DNA of 42,138 nucleotides from Actinomycetota bacterium (GCA_016208465.1 JACQXZ010000019.1:1-42138), one strand, 5' to 3'; numbered from the stretch's first letter, positions 23,097-32,276 are shown. The notes: a model not told the origin generated them from the letters alone. Translations and numbers: made by a program.

Positions 23097-23246
23097 CTAC
23101 CGAGCATCTATATTCTCGGTATATTTTTTAGTCAAAGCAATGCTCTCTTCGAATAACTTTATTGATTGATCAAGACTTAAGTTATTATTCTCGAAGGTAT
23201 AAATGATTTCATCCAATCGTTTCATGGTTTCTTCGATTTCATTCAT
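23097..23246 (-). CDS. xseB: Exodeoxyribonuclease VII small subunit
   Basis: 49 residues from ATG 23246, with GGAAGG 9 bases upstream. MNEIEETMKRLDEIIYTFEN followed by LSLDQSIKLFEESIALTKKY is the XseB coiled-hairpin pattern (E-L-S-L-E-E-S-L-x-L-F-E-E-G). It ends at TAG 23097-23099, some 15-25 residues earlier than is usual, lacking the last 'LNEAE' turn. It would partner XseA, not in this window, in the nuclease that degrades single-stranded DNA. Lies between nusB and ispA, as in many bacteria. Confidence 0.75.
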   Translation of the reverse strand: MNEIEETMKRLDEIIYTFENNNLSLDQSIKLFEESIALTKKYTENIDAR

Positions 23247-23272
23247 AATAAATTTCCTTCCTGTTTTTTCGC

Positions 23273-23302
23273 TTATGACTTGTGACCTGCAACCTGTGAC
23301 TT
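23273..23302. repeat. Half copy of the GTCACAGG-type repeat
   Basis: TTATGACTTGTGACCTGCAA and CCTGTGACTTTTATT match the right half of 22099-22180. It lies between nusB and xseB. Confidence 0.5.
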
Positions 23303-23716
23303 TTATTTTTTGTCTGACTTTAAATCTATTGCTATTTTACCCAGAACACCATTTACAAATTTACTGGATTCAGCGGTACTGTAAGTCTTAGCAAGTTCTA
23401 CTGCTTCATTTATCGAGACACTAAACGGAATATCGTCTTCGTAAAGCATTTCATACAAACACATTCTGATAATATTTCTGTCAAGAATCGGCATTCTTTC
23501 AATTGACCAATTATCGGTATATGACTCTATGGTCTGGTCGATTTCTTCAATATGTTTGTATATTCCGGTAACTAACTTCAGAGAGAATTCTGAAAGCGGA
23601 TACTCTTTATTATTTTCCTGATGATTTTCAATTATTTTATTAACTGACGCCCCGACTACTTCAACCTGATAAAGTAATTCCAAGGCTGTTCGACGAGATC
23701 GTCGCCTTTCTATCAT
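23303..23716 (-). CDS. nusB: Transcription antitermination factor NusB
   Basis: 137-residue all-helical NusB. The N-terminal arginine-rich helix (RRRSRRTALELLYQVEV) binds boxA RNA; later helices carry WSIERMPILDRNIIRMCLYE and SINEAVELAKTYSTAESSKF followed by VNGVLGKI, the most conserved family segment. It acts with NusE/S10 in rRNA antitermination. Sits before xseB-ispA-dxs; a 330-bp gap with a degraded mobile element separates it from the Asp23 gene upstream. Confidence 0.93.
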   Translation of the reverse strand: MIERRRSRRTALELLYQVEVVGASVNKIIENHQENNKEYPLSEFSLKLVTGIYKHIEEIDQTIESYTDNWSIERMPILDRNIIRMCLYEMLYEDDIPFSVSINEAVELAKTYSTAESSKFVNGVLGKIAIDLKSDKK

Positions 23717-23811
23717 TTATAATTCTGCCTCCGCTTGAATATTCTACTTCCACAATTTATCTTTAACTTTTGAAATCCAGTTATAGACTTTAATTTACTT
23801 GACTCTTTCTT

Positions 23812-24001
23812 AAATTAAAAATAAAAAGTCAAAAATTAAAATGACAAATCAAAATTCAAAAATAAACTCAAAAGACCGTAGATTCTTTAAGAAAAAGATA
23901 GCTAAATAATTAATTTCTTGCATATTTACTTTGAAAGACAGGAAATAATTTTTTCATTTTAATATGTATTTTTGATTTTTTATCTTTAATTTTTAATTTT
24001 T
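23812..24001 (+). mobile_element. Deletion derivative of an S23 four-helix-bundle element
   Basis: The left end (AAATTAAAAATAAAAAGTCA...) and inverted right end (TTTTTGATTTTTTATCTTTA...) match the ends of the intact element at 35447-35883. On the plus strand the first gene codons remain (NDKSKFKNKLKR from about 23840) and so do the last codons (TLKDRK, then TAA 23946-23948). The middle is almost wholly deleted. No functional gene is left in this 330-bp gap. Confidence 0.6.
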
Positions 24002-24050
24002 GTAACTGAGCTATATTGCATTTCTAATCTTCGATTATCTCAACTTTAAC

Positions 24051-24410
24051 TTATTCATTAGAAAAATGAATGTGATCAACAAATATTTTTATATTTTTAA
24101 CAGTTAAAGAAGTCGTGTTTTCAATTGATTTTTTTATATTTTGTTGAACAGCATATGCCGCTTCAGGAATATTATATCCAAATTCTACAATAATGCGAGC
24201 CTCAATAGTTACTTCATTATTGTTGACGCTTATCTTTATTCCTCCGGTATTACTTTTGATGCCTAATCGATGAATTATGTTACTAAATGGATTTCTATGT
24301 AAATCTACTACTCCTTTTACCGATTTAATAGCCAAATCCACAATTACTTCAATTGCTTCATCCGCAATTTTAAATTCACCATAGCTGGTTTTTTCTTTTT
24401 CTGTTTCCAT
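24051..24410 (-). CDS. Asp23/Gls24 family envelope stress protein
   Basis: 119 residues with the Asp23 pattern: YGEFKIADEAIEVIVDLAIK, then SVKGVVDL, GGIKISVNNNEVTIEARIIV, and a C-terminal VQQNIKKSIENTTSLTVKNI segment. The role is generally described as envelope or alkaline-stress-related and is poorly defined. The small gene between accC and nusB is a widespread arrangement (accB-accC-asp23-nusB), which supports the call. ATG 24410 is 4 bases from the accC stop. Confidence 0.88.
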   Translation of the reverse strand: METEKEKTSYGEFKIADEAIEVIVDLAIKSVKGVVDLHRNPFSNIIHRLGIKSNTGGIKISVNNNEVTIEARIIVEFGYNIPEAAYAVQQNIKKSIENTTSLTVKNIKIFVDHIHFSNE

Positions 24411-24414
24411 GCAA

Positions 24415-25761
24415 TTATTTGCTCAGTATTCTTCTTTGAATGAAGTTAGTGTAGACTTCTCCTTTTCTAAAAAATGCGTTATCAAGCACTTTTAAATGAA
24501 AAGGAATAGTTGTAGCAAGTCCCATTATTATAAATTCATTGAGGGCTCTTTGCCCTCGCGCAATAGCCTCTTCCCTGTTTTCGCCCCACACTATTAGTTT
24601 TGCCAAAAGTGAGTCATAGTATGTGGGGACATCATATTCTGAGTAAAGATGCGTATCTAATCTTACACCGGGACCGCCGGGAGGATTAAAAAAATTAATT
24701 TTTCCGCCAGCAGGCATAAAGTCTTTATCAGGATCTTCCGCATTAATTCTAAACTCAATTGCGTGTCCCTTTAATTTTATATCAGATTGGTGATAGTTTA
24801 ATTTTTCTCCAACAGCGGATTTAATTTGTTCTTTAACAATATCAACACCAGTTACCATTTCTGTTACAGGATGTTCTACTTGAATCCTCGTGTTGATTTC
24901 CATAAAATAAAAATTTCCATGGATGTCTACCAAAAATTCTATTGTGCCTGCGTTCGTGTATTTAATTTTCTTAGCCGCTTTTATTGCGGCGTCTCCAATT
25001 TTTTTTCTTAGTTTCTCACTTAAAGCAGTCGAGGGAGATTCCTCAATTAATTTTTGATGTCTTCTTTGAACCGAACAGTCTCTTTCTCCCAGATGAATTA
25101 CATTTCCGTATTTATCGCCCAAAATCTGAAATTCAATATGGCGAGGCTCCTCTACATATTTTTCCAGATAAATTTCTGAATTACCAAAGGCGGCTTCTGC
25201 TTCTGATTTGGCGGTTGAGATAGCGTTAAGTAAGTCTTGTTCTCCTTGGACAATCCTCATTCCTCGCCCGCCTCCGCCAGCCGAAGCTTTTATTATTACC
25301 GGATAGCCAACTTTTTGGGCAAAAGAAACAGCTTCTTTTTCTGTTTTAATAACGCCTTTGCTTCCCGGAATTACAGGTATACCGGCTTCTTCCATTATTT
25401 TTTTTGCGTTTGCTTTGTTTCCTGCCTGTTCGATTGTTTTTGGAGATGGACCTATAAATGTAATTTTGCAGGATTCACAAATTTCGGCAAATTGAGGATT
25501 TTCTGCTAAGAATCCGTAACCGGGATGAATTGCTTCAGCGCCTGTGAGTTCTGCCGCGCTTATTATATTGGGCATATTAAGATAACTTTTAATTGATTGA
25601 GGCGGACCGACACAAATTGCCTCATCAGCAAATTTTACATGAAGACTTTCGGAATCTGCCTCAGAATAAATTGCCACTGTTTTTATGTTTATTTCTTTAC
25701 ATGCCATTATAATTCTTAGAGCTATTTCTCCCCTGTTAGCAACTAAAATTTTTTTAAACAA
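24415..25761 (-). CDS. accC: Biotin carboxylase subunit
   Basis: 448 residues, the ATP-grasp biotin carboxylase that loads CO2 onto biotin. Seen are [20 protein letters not shown], the glycine-rich ATP loop [14 protein letters not shown] near residue 159, [40 protein letters not shown] and the [13 protein letters not shown] segment. Length is normal. TTG 25761 with AGGAGG 10 bases upstream. It lies directly downstream of the carboxyltransferase-biotin carrier fusion. The two could form a pyruvate carboxylase / oxaloacetate decarboxylase-type enzyme, and the AccB-type carrier would also suit acetyl-CoA carboxylase. Confidence 0.93.
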   Translation of the reverse strand: MFKKILVANRGEIALRIIMACKEINIKTVAIYSEADSESLHVKFADEAICVGPPQSIKSYLNMPNIISAAELTGAEAIHPGYGFLAENPQFAEICESCKITFIGPSPKTIEQAGNKANAKKIMEEAGIPVIPGSKGVIKTEKEAVSFAQKVGYPVIIKASAGGGGRGMRIVQGEQDLLNAISTAKSEAEAAFGNSEIYLEKYVEEPRHIEFQILGDKYGNVIHLGERDCSVQRRHQKLIEESPSTALSEKLRKKIGDAAIKAAKKIKYTNAGTIEFLVDIHGNFYFMEINTRIQVEHPVTEMVTGVDIVKEQIKSAVGEKLNYHQSDIKLKGHAIEFRINAEDPDKDFMPAGGKINFFNPPGGPGVRLDTHLYSEYDVPTYYDSLLAKLIVWGENREEAIARGQRALNEFIIMGLATTIPFHLKVLDNAFFRKGEVYTNFIQRRILSK

Positions 25762-25790
25762 GAAAAATTATCCTCCTGAGTCCTTAGTAG

Positions 25791-25809
25791 GACAGGCGTC
25801 TCGCCTGTC
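25791..25809. repeat. REP-like palindrome, copy 1
   Basis: GACAGGCG-TCT-CGCCTGTC: 8-bp stem with 3-base loop, identical to 29792-29810. Located between accC and the carboxyltransferase gene. Confidence 0.7.
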
Positions 25810-25837
25810 TATGTATACTTGTATGCTCACGTCTTAC

Positions 25838-27664
25838 TTAATCCACAGGTTCATATAAAAACAATACTTGACCATATTCAACCGCTTGAGCATTTTCAAT
25901 CAAAACCTCTTTAATTACACCTTTTTCTTCCGAGGTAATTTCATTCATTAGTTTCATTGCTTCCAGTATACAAATGGTTTGACCTTCTTCGACAATGTCG
26001 CCAACTTCAACAAAAGGTGGAGCATCTGGCGAAGAGGCTCTGTAGAAAGTTCCTACCATAGGCGCTTTTATCTCTTTATAAGAATGGGGTTTTTTCTCTG
26101 GTTGCGGAGCAGGAGCAGGAGCGGCAGCAGCAGATACTTCAGTTCCTCCGACAATTAAACCAGAGCCCTTTCTTACAGTTATCTTTACCCCCTCTTCCTC
26201 CACCACAATTTCGTTGATTTCACTTGTATTAACTACTTTTATAAGTTCTTTAATTTGATCAATATCCATAACTCCATCCTCTTTTACTGCTTTGATTTCT
26301 TCGCTCATCATAAACACTGCTTCTTCTGGTTTTTGATGAGATTCAAGATATTTTCTGGTTAGGTTTGGGAATAATGCATAAGATAAAATATCCCCTTCGT
26401 TAGTTGAAAGATCAGCGATTTCTTTAGCATAGTCATTATATTTTTCTTTGATTAATTCTGCTGGTCTGCCGGTAAAAGGCTGTTTGTCTCCTAAAATTAA
26501 TTTTTGAATTTCAGGAGCGATTGGTCCCGGCGCTTTGCCGTATAAACCATTTATATATGACTTCATTTCATCTGGAATTATTCCCCATCTTTTTCCGCTC
26601 AATATATTTAAGACTGCCTGTGTTCCGACAATCTGGCTGAGCGGTGTGACCAGTGGTGGATAACCGACTTCCGCCCGGACTCGCGGTATCTCTTCTAGTA
26701 CTTCATGCAATCTATCAAGAGCTTTCTGTTGCTCAAGTTGACTGAACAAATTGGAAATCATTCCTCCGGGAACCTGATGAGAAAAGACTCTCATATGAGC
26801 AAGCGAAGTAACTCCTCGTTTAAATCCTCTTTTTTCACGAACTTCATCGAAGTATTCGGCAATTTCATATAGTTTATCTAAATTCAGCCTTGAATCATAA
26901 GGTGAATCTTTAAGCGCGGCAACAATCATTTCAGTTGCCGGTTGAGAATTTCCAAAAGCAAGAGGAGTTGTAGATGTGTCTATTATATCCACTCCGGATT
27001 CAATTGCTTTTATATAATTCATTGGCGCCATGCCGCCAATGTAATGGCAGTGAAGTTCTATCGGAAGATCTATTTCCTTTTTAAATCGCTCAACCAATTT
27101 TTGGGTTCGATAAGGAGTTAAAAGCGCCGCCATATCTTTTATGCAGATTGAGTCAGCGCCCATTTCAACCAACTCAAGGGCTGTCTCAACATAGTGCTCA
27201 AGCGTATGAACTGGGCTTATTGTATAAACCACCGCGCCCTGAACGTGAGAACCTACTTCTTTTGCCGCCTTTATGCTTGGTTGCAAATTCCTGGTGTCAT
27301 TTAGGGCATCGAATACCCTAAAAATATCAATCCCGTTTTTTGCTGAATAATGAACAAATCTTCTGACTATATCATCAGAATAGTGACGGTAACCAACAAG
27401 GTTCTGTCCCCTTAAAAGCATCATAAGAGGAGTTTTTCTTGCATGAGCTTTTATTACCCTCAGTCTGTCCCACGGATCCTCATCAAGAAAGTTCAAGCAG
27501 GCATCAAAGGTTGCTCCGCCCCACATTTCCAATGCGTAATATCCTATCTCATCTATTTTTGATAATATAGGCAGCATATCCTGTGTCCGCATTCTTGTTG
27601 CCCACAGCGACTGATGAGCATCCCGCAGTGTTGTGTCAGTTATTTTTACTGGTTTTTCTTTCAT
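25838..27664 (-). CDS. Pyruvate/oxaloacetate carboxyltransferase fused to AccB-type biotin carrier
   Basis: 608 residues from ATG 27664, chosen for AAGGTAGG upstream; an ATG 18 codons earlier lies in repeat sequence. Residues 1 to about 450 are an HMGL-like TIM-barrel carboxyltransferase ([31 protein letters not shown], the metal-binding HCHYIGG, then PYC_OADA). Residues about 460-608 are a full AccB-like protein: [20 protein letters not shown], Ala/Pro linker, and the biotinyl domain [20 protein letters not shown] with biotin lysine in EAMKLMN. OadA/PycB proteins normally carry their own biotin domain. Here that tail looks like acetyl-CoA carboxylase carrier, including its N-terminal helix, so gene fusion of adjacent oadA and accB is likely. 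AccC downstream would biotin-carboxylate it. Confidence 0.88.
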   Translation of the reverse strand: MKEKPVKITDTTLRDAHQSLWATRMRTQDMLPILSKIDEIGYYALEMWGGATFDACLNFLDEDPWDRLRVIKAHARKTPLMMLLRGQNLVGYRHYSDDIVRRFVHYSAKNGIDIFRVFDALNDTRNLQPSIKAAKEVGSHVQGAVVYTISPVHTLEHYVETALELVEMGADSICIKDMAALLTPYRTQKLVERFKKEIDLPIELHCHYIGGMAPMNYIKAIESGVDIIDTSTTPLAFGNSQPATEMIVAALKDSPYDSRLNLDKLYEIAEYFDEVREKRGFKRGVTSLAHMRVFSHQVPGGMISNLFSQLEQQKALDRLHEVLEEIPRVRAEVGYPPLVTPLSQIVGTQAVLNILSGKRWGIIPDEMKSYINGLYGKAPGPIAPEIQKLILGDKQPFTGRPAELIKEKYNDYAKEIADLSTNEGDILSYALFPNLTRKYLESHQKPEEAVFMMSEEIKAVKEDGVMDIDQIKELIKVVNTSEINEIVVEEEGVKITVRKGSGLIVGGTEVSAAAAPAPAPQPEKKPHSYKEIKAPMVGTFYRASSPDAPPFVEVGDIVEEGQTICILEAMKLMNEITSEEKGVIKEVLIENAQAVEYGQVLFLYEPVD

Positions 27665-27676
27665 AAAACCTACCTT

Positions 27677-27762
27677 CATTGCGAGCCGATGGCGAAGTAA
27701 TTTCTTCTTTAACCTCACGTCTCACATTTTTTGTCTTGTTCCCCTCTTTTTTAAAGAGGGGT
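27677..27762. repeat. REP-like sequence and CCCCTC palindrome upstream of the carboxyltransferase
   Basis: TTCATTGCGAGCCGATGGCG (27675 onward) is a common type of extragenic palindromic repeat. CCCCTCTTT-TTT-AAAGAGGGG at 27742-27762, followed by TTAGGGGAGATT, belongs to the same palindrome family as the DUF559 element ends at 135 and 310. Confidence 0.5.
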
Positions 27763-27789
27763 TAGGGGAGATTTAAAAAATCACAAAAA

Positions 27790-28347
27790 TTAAACTCTTG
27801 TAATATAAGTTCCTGTCCGAGTGTCAATTTTTACAACGTCTCCGATCTGAATGAATAAAGGAACCTGCACCACAAGTCCTGTTTCAAGAGTTGCTGGTTT
27901 AGTTCCGCCTGAAGCAGTATCACCTTTTATTCCCGGATCGGTATTAGCAACTTCCAGTTCAACCGTAATTGGCAGTTCTATGCCTATTGGATTATTTTCA
28001 TATAATGTAATAGTGACCAACATTCCTTCTAATAGATAATTAGTTCCTTCTCCAACCTGTTCGGGAGATAAAGGAATCTGGTCAAAAGTTTTAGTGTCCA
28101 TAAAATAATAATGACTGGGATCACTATAAATATATTGCATTTCTCTTCTGTCAAGAATTGCCTGTTCTACTTTTTCGCCGGCCCTAAAGGTTTTATCAAT
28201 TACAGCTCCGGTTTTTACATTTCTTAGTTTTGTCCTAACAAAAGCCCCGCCTTTTCCCGGTTTCACATGCTGAAATTCGATAATAGTAAATAATGTTCCG
28301 TCCAATTCAATGGTAATTCCATTTTTAAATTGATTCGTTGAAATCAA
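27790..28347 (-). CDS. efp: Translation elongation factor P
   Basis: 185 residues, three beta-barrel domains. The N-terminal KOW-like domain has [20 protein letters not shown] with the modification-site lysine at the loop tip (K33). Domain II/III contains [11 protein letters not shown]-like [20 protein letters not shown] and a [19 protein letters not shown] ending. It relieves ribosome stalling at polyproline. The start is TTG 28347 with GAGGG seven bases upstream; an ATG just before it is out of frame. No EpmA/EpmB-type modification gene is seen here. Confidence 0.95.
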   Translation of the reverse strand: MISTNQFKNGITIELDGTLFTIIEFQHVKPGKGGAFVRTKLRNVKTGAVIDKTFRAGEKVEQAILDRREMQYIYSDPSHYYFMDTKTFDQIPLSPEQVGEGTNYLLEGMLVTITLYENNPIGIELPITVELEVANTDPGIKGDTASGGTKPATLETGLVVQVPLFIQIGDVVKIDTRTGTYITRV

Positions 28348-28454
28348 GGCATATCCCTCTTTCTATCCATTTTATATAAACTAAATTATTATATCATAGA
28401 GAAATTATTTGAGGAATATATCAAAAGTTTTAAGAGGTCCAGAATTCAAGTGAT

Positions 28455-28500
28455 TTGTCATCGCGAGGAAGAACTTGGCCGACGCGGCGATCCCTTTGCC
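28455..28500. repeat. REP-like sequence
   Basis: TTTGTCATCGCGAGGAAGAA...GCCGACGCGGCGATCCC belongs to the common 'CATTGCGAGGAGC...GCAATCCC' type of extragenic repeat. Related to 27677 onward. Confidence 0.45.
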
Positions 28501-28523
28501 ATTTTAATTATATCATACCCAAA

Positions 28524-28651
28524 GGGGCTGTTGAAAAAGTCTGAATTTTGTAGTTGCTCGATTCATCGAGCCCAAGAATGCCTGATAAATCAGGCAACTA
28601 CATTAATCACGGAGAGTCCAAAGTCAAATAAAACACTTTTCCAACAGACCC
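28524..28651. mobile_element. MITE-like element, 128 bp
   Basis: Terminal inverted repeats GGGGCTGTTGAAAAAGT (28524-28540) and ACTTTTCCAACAGACCC (28635-28651) match in 15 of 17 positions. Inside are GTAGTTGC...GCAACTAC arms with GCTCGATTCATCGAGC and CCTGATAAATCAGG hairpins. There is no coding sequence, so it would depend on an IS elsewhere with such ends. It fills most of the 344-bp gap between the peptidase gene and efp. Confidence 0.6.
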
Positions 28652-28691
28652 TAAAGACTTGTCCGCTGAGGAGTCTGACTTTCAGGAAACT

Positions 28692-29762
28692 TTACAAAAC
28701 AAGGAGTTCTTTAAGGGTTTTTGTGAGAATTTTTGGTCCATCATTTTCCAAAACTAACAAATCTTCAATTCTAACTCCTCCGAAATCTGGAATGTAGACA
28801 CCCGGTTCAATCGTAAAGACCATTCCTTCCCTTAAGACATCCTTACTTGACATGCTTATAAAAGGAGATTCGTGTATTTCCAGTCCTACGCCGTGACCAG
28901 TTCCATGCCCAAAAAACCTGCTGTATCCTCTTTCTCCAATAAAATCGCGAGCTGTTTTATCAACGAAGCTGCAATTTACGCCAACTTTTACTTGATTAAG
29001 AGCAAGCATTTGGGCTTTTAAAACAGTTTCATAAACATCTTTTTGCTTTTCAGATACATCTTCGATTGCTGCTGTTCGGGTCATATCAGAATGATAGCCT
29101 TGATAAACTACTCCTAAATCGATAATAACAAAATCTCCTTTTGCGATTTTTCTTTCTCCAGCAGCAGCATGAGGCATTGAAGAATTAGGTCCTGAGGCAA
29201 CGATAATATCAAAACTAATTTTTTCCGCTCCGTTTTTCTTTAAAAATAGTTCTAATTCTAAAACAATATCTTTTTCCCTGACTCCTTCTTTTAAAAAAGG
29301 AAGAATATAATTAAGGCCTTTATCTACAATTTCCGCGGCTTTTGATATTTTAAATAATTCATCTTCATCTTTAATGGTTCTTATGTTTTCTATAAAATTG
29401 CTCAATGGTTTTAGGTTTATCTCTCTGAAATTATCTTTAAAATTTTCAAAATGCCTGAAAGTAAAAAAATGTGATTCAAAGCCTAAGTTTTTTGTTCCTG
29501 ATTCTTTGAGGATGTTGTAGAGTTTTTCGTACAGAGGTTCTTCCCATAATTCTATCTTTGAACCACAAACTTCTTTTTCAGCTTGTTCGATATATCTAAA
29601 ATCTGTTAAAAAGACGCTATCGTTTAATCCGACAATCAATAACCCGTTTGAACCTGTAAAGCCGGTTAAATATCTGATGTTTTCTAGTTTTCCAATCAAA
29701 ATTCCGTCAACATCAGCTTCTTCAAGTTTTTTTCTTGCTTTAACCAGTCTTTTTTCAATCAT
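28692..29762 (-). CDS. M24-family Xaa-Pro aminopeptidase
   Basis: 356 residues of the creatinase-N plus pita-bread fold. The N-terminal domain has GILIGKLENIRYLTGFTGSN. The metal ligands are visible in VIIDLGVVYQGYHSDMTRTA (two Asp), the FGHGTGHGVGLEIHE segment (His), MVFTIEPGVYIPDFGGVRIE (two Glu). All five ligands seem intact. It removes N-terminal residues before proline. A proline peptidase adjacent to efp and aroQ is a widespread arrangement (aroQ-pepP-efp-accB). ATG 29762. Confidence 0.92.
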   Translation of the reverse strand: MIEKRLVKARKKLEEADVDGILIGKLENIRYLTGFTGSNGLLIVGLNDSVFLTDFRYIEQAEKEVCGSKIELWEEPLYEKLYNILKESGTKNLGFESHFFTFRHFENFKDNFREINLKPLSNFIENIRTIKDEDELFKISKAAEIVDKGLNYILPFLKEGVREKDIVLELELFLKKNGAEKISFDIIVASGPNSSMPHAAAGERKIAKGDFVIIDLGVVYQGYHSDMTRTAAIEDVSEKQKDVYETVLKAQMLALNQVKVGVNCSFVDKTARDFIGERGYSRFFGHGTGHGVGLEIHESPFISMSSKDVLREGMVFTIEPGVYIPDFGGVRIEDLLVLENDGPKILTKTLKELLVL

Positions 29763-29790
29763 ATATTATCCTTTACCATATTCCACGGTA

Positions 29791-29811
29791 AGACAGGCGT
29801 CTCGCCTGTCT
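29791..29811. repeat. REP-like palindrome, copy 2
   Basis: AGACAGGCG-TCT-CGCCTGTCT, core identical to 25791-25809. Lies in the 56-bp gap between aroQ and the peptidase gene. Confidence 0.7.
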
Positions 29812-29818
29812 TTTGATG

Positions 29819-30235
29819 TTACCCTTTTATCATTTTTATAGCCGCGGAAAGCGCAAGAAAATAGCTTTCTGGGCCAAAACCTGAAATTTGTCCATATGCC
29901 ACGGGTGCGATTACAGATTTTTGCCTGAATTCTTCCCGTTTATAGATATTAGAAAGATGAACCTCTATCACCGGATTCTTTATAGCCGCTACTGCATCAC
30001 GAATAGCAATACTGTAATGAGTAAATGCTGCCGGATTTATTATAATCACATCCACTTCGTTAACCGAACTTTGAATTTTTTCAACTATTTCACCCTCATG
30101 ATTTGACTGAAAAATATCTATTTCGATATTTTCACCAGAAGTCAGACTGGTTAGTTTTTTATTTATTTCATCCAAGCTCATGCTTCCGTATATATCTGTT
30201 TCCCTTGTTCCTAATAAGTTTAAATTTGGACTGAT
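29819..30235 (-). CDS. aroQ: 3-dehydroquinate dehydratase type II with lost normal start
   Basis: A type II dehydroquinase, step 3 of the shikimate pathway. Conserved features are PNLNLLGTRETDIYGSMSLD with the catalytic N, R and Tyr, then NPAAFTHYSIAIRDA, and VIEVHLSNIYKREEFRQKS with the catalytic His and Arg. The family start (MKxLVIHG before PNLNLLG) is absent: the frame opens after TAA 30242-30244 with NQIS, and the first ATG (30181) lies after the catalytic Tyr. Either ATC at 30235 or another non-ATG codon starts translation, or the gene has lost about 8 codons. The ligase gene upstream overlaps it in another frame, as if a small deletion fused their ends. If only ATG 30181 is used the product should be inactive. 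Confidence 0.8.
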   Translation of the reverse strand: MSPNLNLLGTRETDIYGSMSLDEINKKLTSLTSGENIEIDIFQSNHEGEIVEKIQSSVNEVDVIIINPAAFTHYSIAIRDAVAAIKNPVIEVHLSNIYKREEFRQKSVIAPVAYGQISGFGPESYFLALSAAIKMIKG

Positions 30236-32276
30236 CTGGTTTTAATTTTAATGTTTTTTCGTAATTAGAAATTGCCTTATCCCAAAATTCAAGTTTTTGA
30301 TACGTAAATCCTTTATTAAAATGGATTATCCAGTCGGAATCATCCAGATTTAGAGCCTTATCGTATTCTTTCAATGCTTTTTCTGTGCTATTCAGAGCCA
30401 CATATGTATTTCCTAGTCCAATGTATGCTTTTTTTATCGCCAAGAGAGGTTCTTTTATATAAACAGGAAGATTTTCAGTTATTTTTGCGTTTGGATCTGT
30501 TTTGTAATATTTAGATAGAGCAATTGTTTTTTTATATTCAGCTATTGCAAGTTTATATTTTTTATTTGAATAATAAAACTCCGCCAATGAATTGTGGTAA
30601 GATGGATTATTGTTGTAAAAACTTACTGCTTTTTTTAACTCTTCTTCCTGCAATTTAATCTTTCCAAGAGCGCCATAATAAATAGAAAGTTGATAATGAT
30701 AAAATGACCAGTATGGTTCAAGTTTTATTGCTTTTTTAGCTTCATATATTGCATTTGATATAGATTTTTTTCTAAAATAAACCTCACTTAGCTTACTATG
30801 ATAAAGCGCCTGAAGTGGATCAAAAGAAATTGCTTTTTTAAAATTCACAGTTGCTTCGCTGTAATCTCCTTCATCAATTAAATTCTTGCCTGTTTCAAAA
30901 AATGAATTTCCCAGATAGATTGAAAGACTAGAAAGAATAAGCATTATTATTCCTATTGAAGCAAGAGATGCAATTGTTTTCCCGCCTCGCAGACTATAAA
31001 TTTTTTTATCTGATAATTTAGCGATTGAAATAGTTAAGCCGGCAAAAAACCAAAATATTAATGTCTCGCCGGGTGAGTACCAGTCAAAATCTATCAGATT
31101 TCTGATAACAAATGAGACGCCTGCCGCAAAAAACGCAAGCGCATATAACTTATATTCCTCGTCTTTTTCAAGCCTTGCCAGATTAAATTGATTTTTAAGG
31201 ACTAAAAATACAATCAATAAAAAAGACAAAAAACCAGCTATACCAGTTTCGGCGAATATTTCCAAAAATGTATTGTGGGCATGCTTGGAATATTTTCCTT
31301 CATATTGATAAATCGGATAAATATAAGAATAAGTGCCTATTCCTGTGCCAAGCAGATAATTTTCTTTTATCATATTAACTGTTCCCCGCCACAATTGAAC
31401 TCTTCCCTGAAGGCTTGTTGCGCTTGTGTTTGGATCAAGAGCGGAATACGCTCCCACTTTGTTGGATTGGTTGGTTGAGGGATTCTTGGTGATAAAAAAA
31501 TTCACAGCTAAAAGCATTAATACAAGCACAATTGTAGCGGTGATTGTCTTTCTGGGATATTTATAAATTATTCCGAAGAAAACAATCGATAACGCAGCAA
31601 CAGAACTTATCCAACCGCCTCTTGAGTAGGTCAAAATAAGAGAAGTTCCCATTAATAAAATTCCTGAGCCGATTAAGATGGTTTTAATTTTACTTTTAGA
31701 GCGCATAAGGCTAACAAAGGCAAGAGGAATTATAAGGCTTAAGAAACCAGAAAGATGATTAGGGTTTATAAATGTTGAAAATATCCTGTTTTCAATGCTA
31801 AACGAGATATTGTGAAGTGGAGCCCAGTTTGCCAAATCTTCGAGTCCGTATAAATATTGCCATAATCCATACAGTGCAACCAGACTTCCTGTTGCAATCA
31901 AACCATTCAAAGCAAAACTTATTTTATCTCTGGATTCAAAATTATTTGCTGTCAGCCAGAAAAATAAAAAATAAATAATGAATGAGAAAATTCCATCAAT
32001 GCTTGCGTGAATATTTAAAAGTTTATAAAAAGACAAAAGTGAAACCAGAAGGAATAATATTAAATATTTATCAAGATTCGTTCTGATAAGTTCAAAACAG
32101 TCTTTTTTTAACTGCTCAAACAGCCAGATCAAAAAAACAGTTCCCAAAAAAACATAAATAAAAATTTTTGTTTCTGGAAATATTCCTGCGCCTGCCGTAA
32201 TCGGAACAAGTAAAACAATGAACATTAAGCTATCGCTTATATATTTTGAAAAAAAACTAATTATATTTTTTTGCAT
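30168..32276 (-). CDS. O-antigen ligase-like membrane protein with C-terminal TPR repeats
   Basis: 702 residues. Residues 1 to about 450 form roughly 10-12 hydrophobic segments with the Wzy_C (O-antigen ligase) signature, including FINPNHLSGFLSLIIPLA, TYSRGGWISS and KHAHNTFLEIFAETGIAGFL near residue 330. From about residue 460 a TPR array follows (ATVNFKKAISFDPLQALYHS, IYEAKKAIKLEPYWSFYHYQ, and others). Such proteins transfer glycans to lipid or protein acceptors at the outer face of the inner membrane. Its substrate is unknown. It lies unusually between aroB and aroQ. Its last 20 or so codons read aroQ sequence in another frame, suggesting the true end was earlier (near KTLKLKPDQ). Confidence 0.85.
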   Translation of the reverse strand: MQKNIISFFSKYISDSLMFIVLLVPITAGAGIFPETKIFIYVFLGTVFLIWLFEQLKKDCFELIRTNLDKYLILFLLVSLLSFYKLLNIHASIDGIFSFIIYFLFFWLTANNFESRDKISFALNGLIATGSLVALYGLWQYLYGLEDLANWAPLHNISFSIENRIFSTFINPNHLSGFLSLIIPLAFVSLMRSKSKIKTILIGSGILLMGTSLILTYSRGGWISSVAALSIVFFGIIYKYPRKTITATIVLVLMLLAVNFFITKNPSTNQSNKVGAYSALDPNTSATSLQGRVQLWRGTVNMIKENYLLGTGIGTYSYIYPIYQYEGKYSKHAHNTFLEIFAETGIAGFLSFLLIVFLVLKNQFNLARLEKDEEYKLYALAFFAAGVSFVIRNLIDFDWYSPGETLIFWFFAGLTISIAKLSDKKIYSLRGGKTIASLASIGIIMLILSSLSIYLGNSFFETGKNLIDEGDYSEATVNFKKAISFDPLQALYHSKLSEVYFRKKSISNAIYEAKKAIKLEPYWSFYHYQLSIYYGALGKIKLQEEELKKAVSFYNNNPSYHNSLAEFYYSNKKYKLAIAEYKKTIALSKYYKTDPNAKITENLPVYIKEPLLAIKKAYIGLGNTYVALNSTEKALKEYDKALNLDDSDWIIHFNKGFTYQKLEFWDKAISNYEKTLKLKPDQSKFKLIRNKGNRYIRKHELG

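Noticed and set aside
23812-24001. CRISPR or short tandem repeat array in the AT-rich gaps
   Set aside because: The repeats are inverted pairs with gene-end codons between them, with no regular spacers and no cas genes.
27742-27762. Rho-independent terminator for efp
   Set aside because: The palindrome is followed by a G-rich tail rather than a T-run on either strand and matches a dispersed repeat family.
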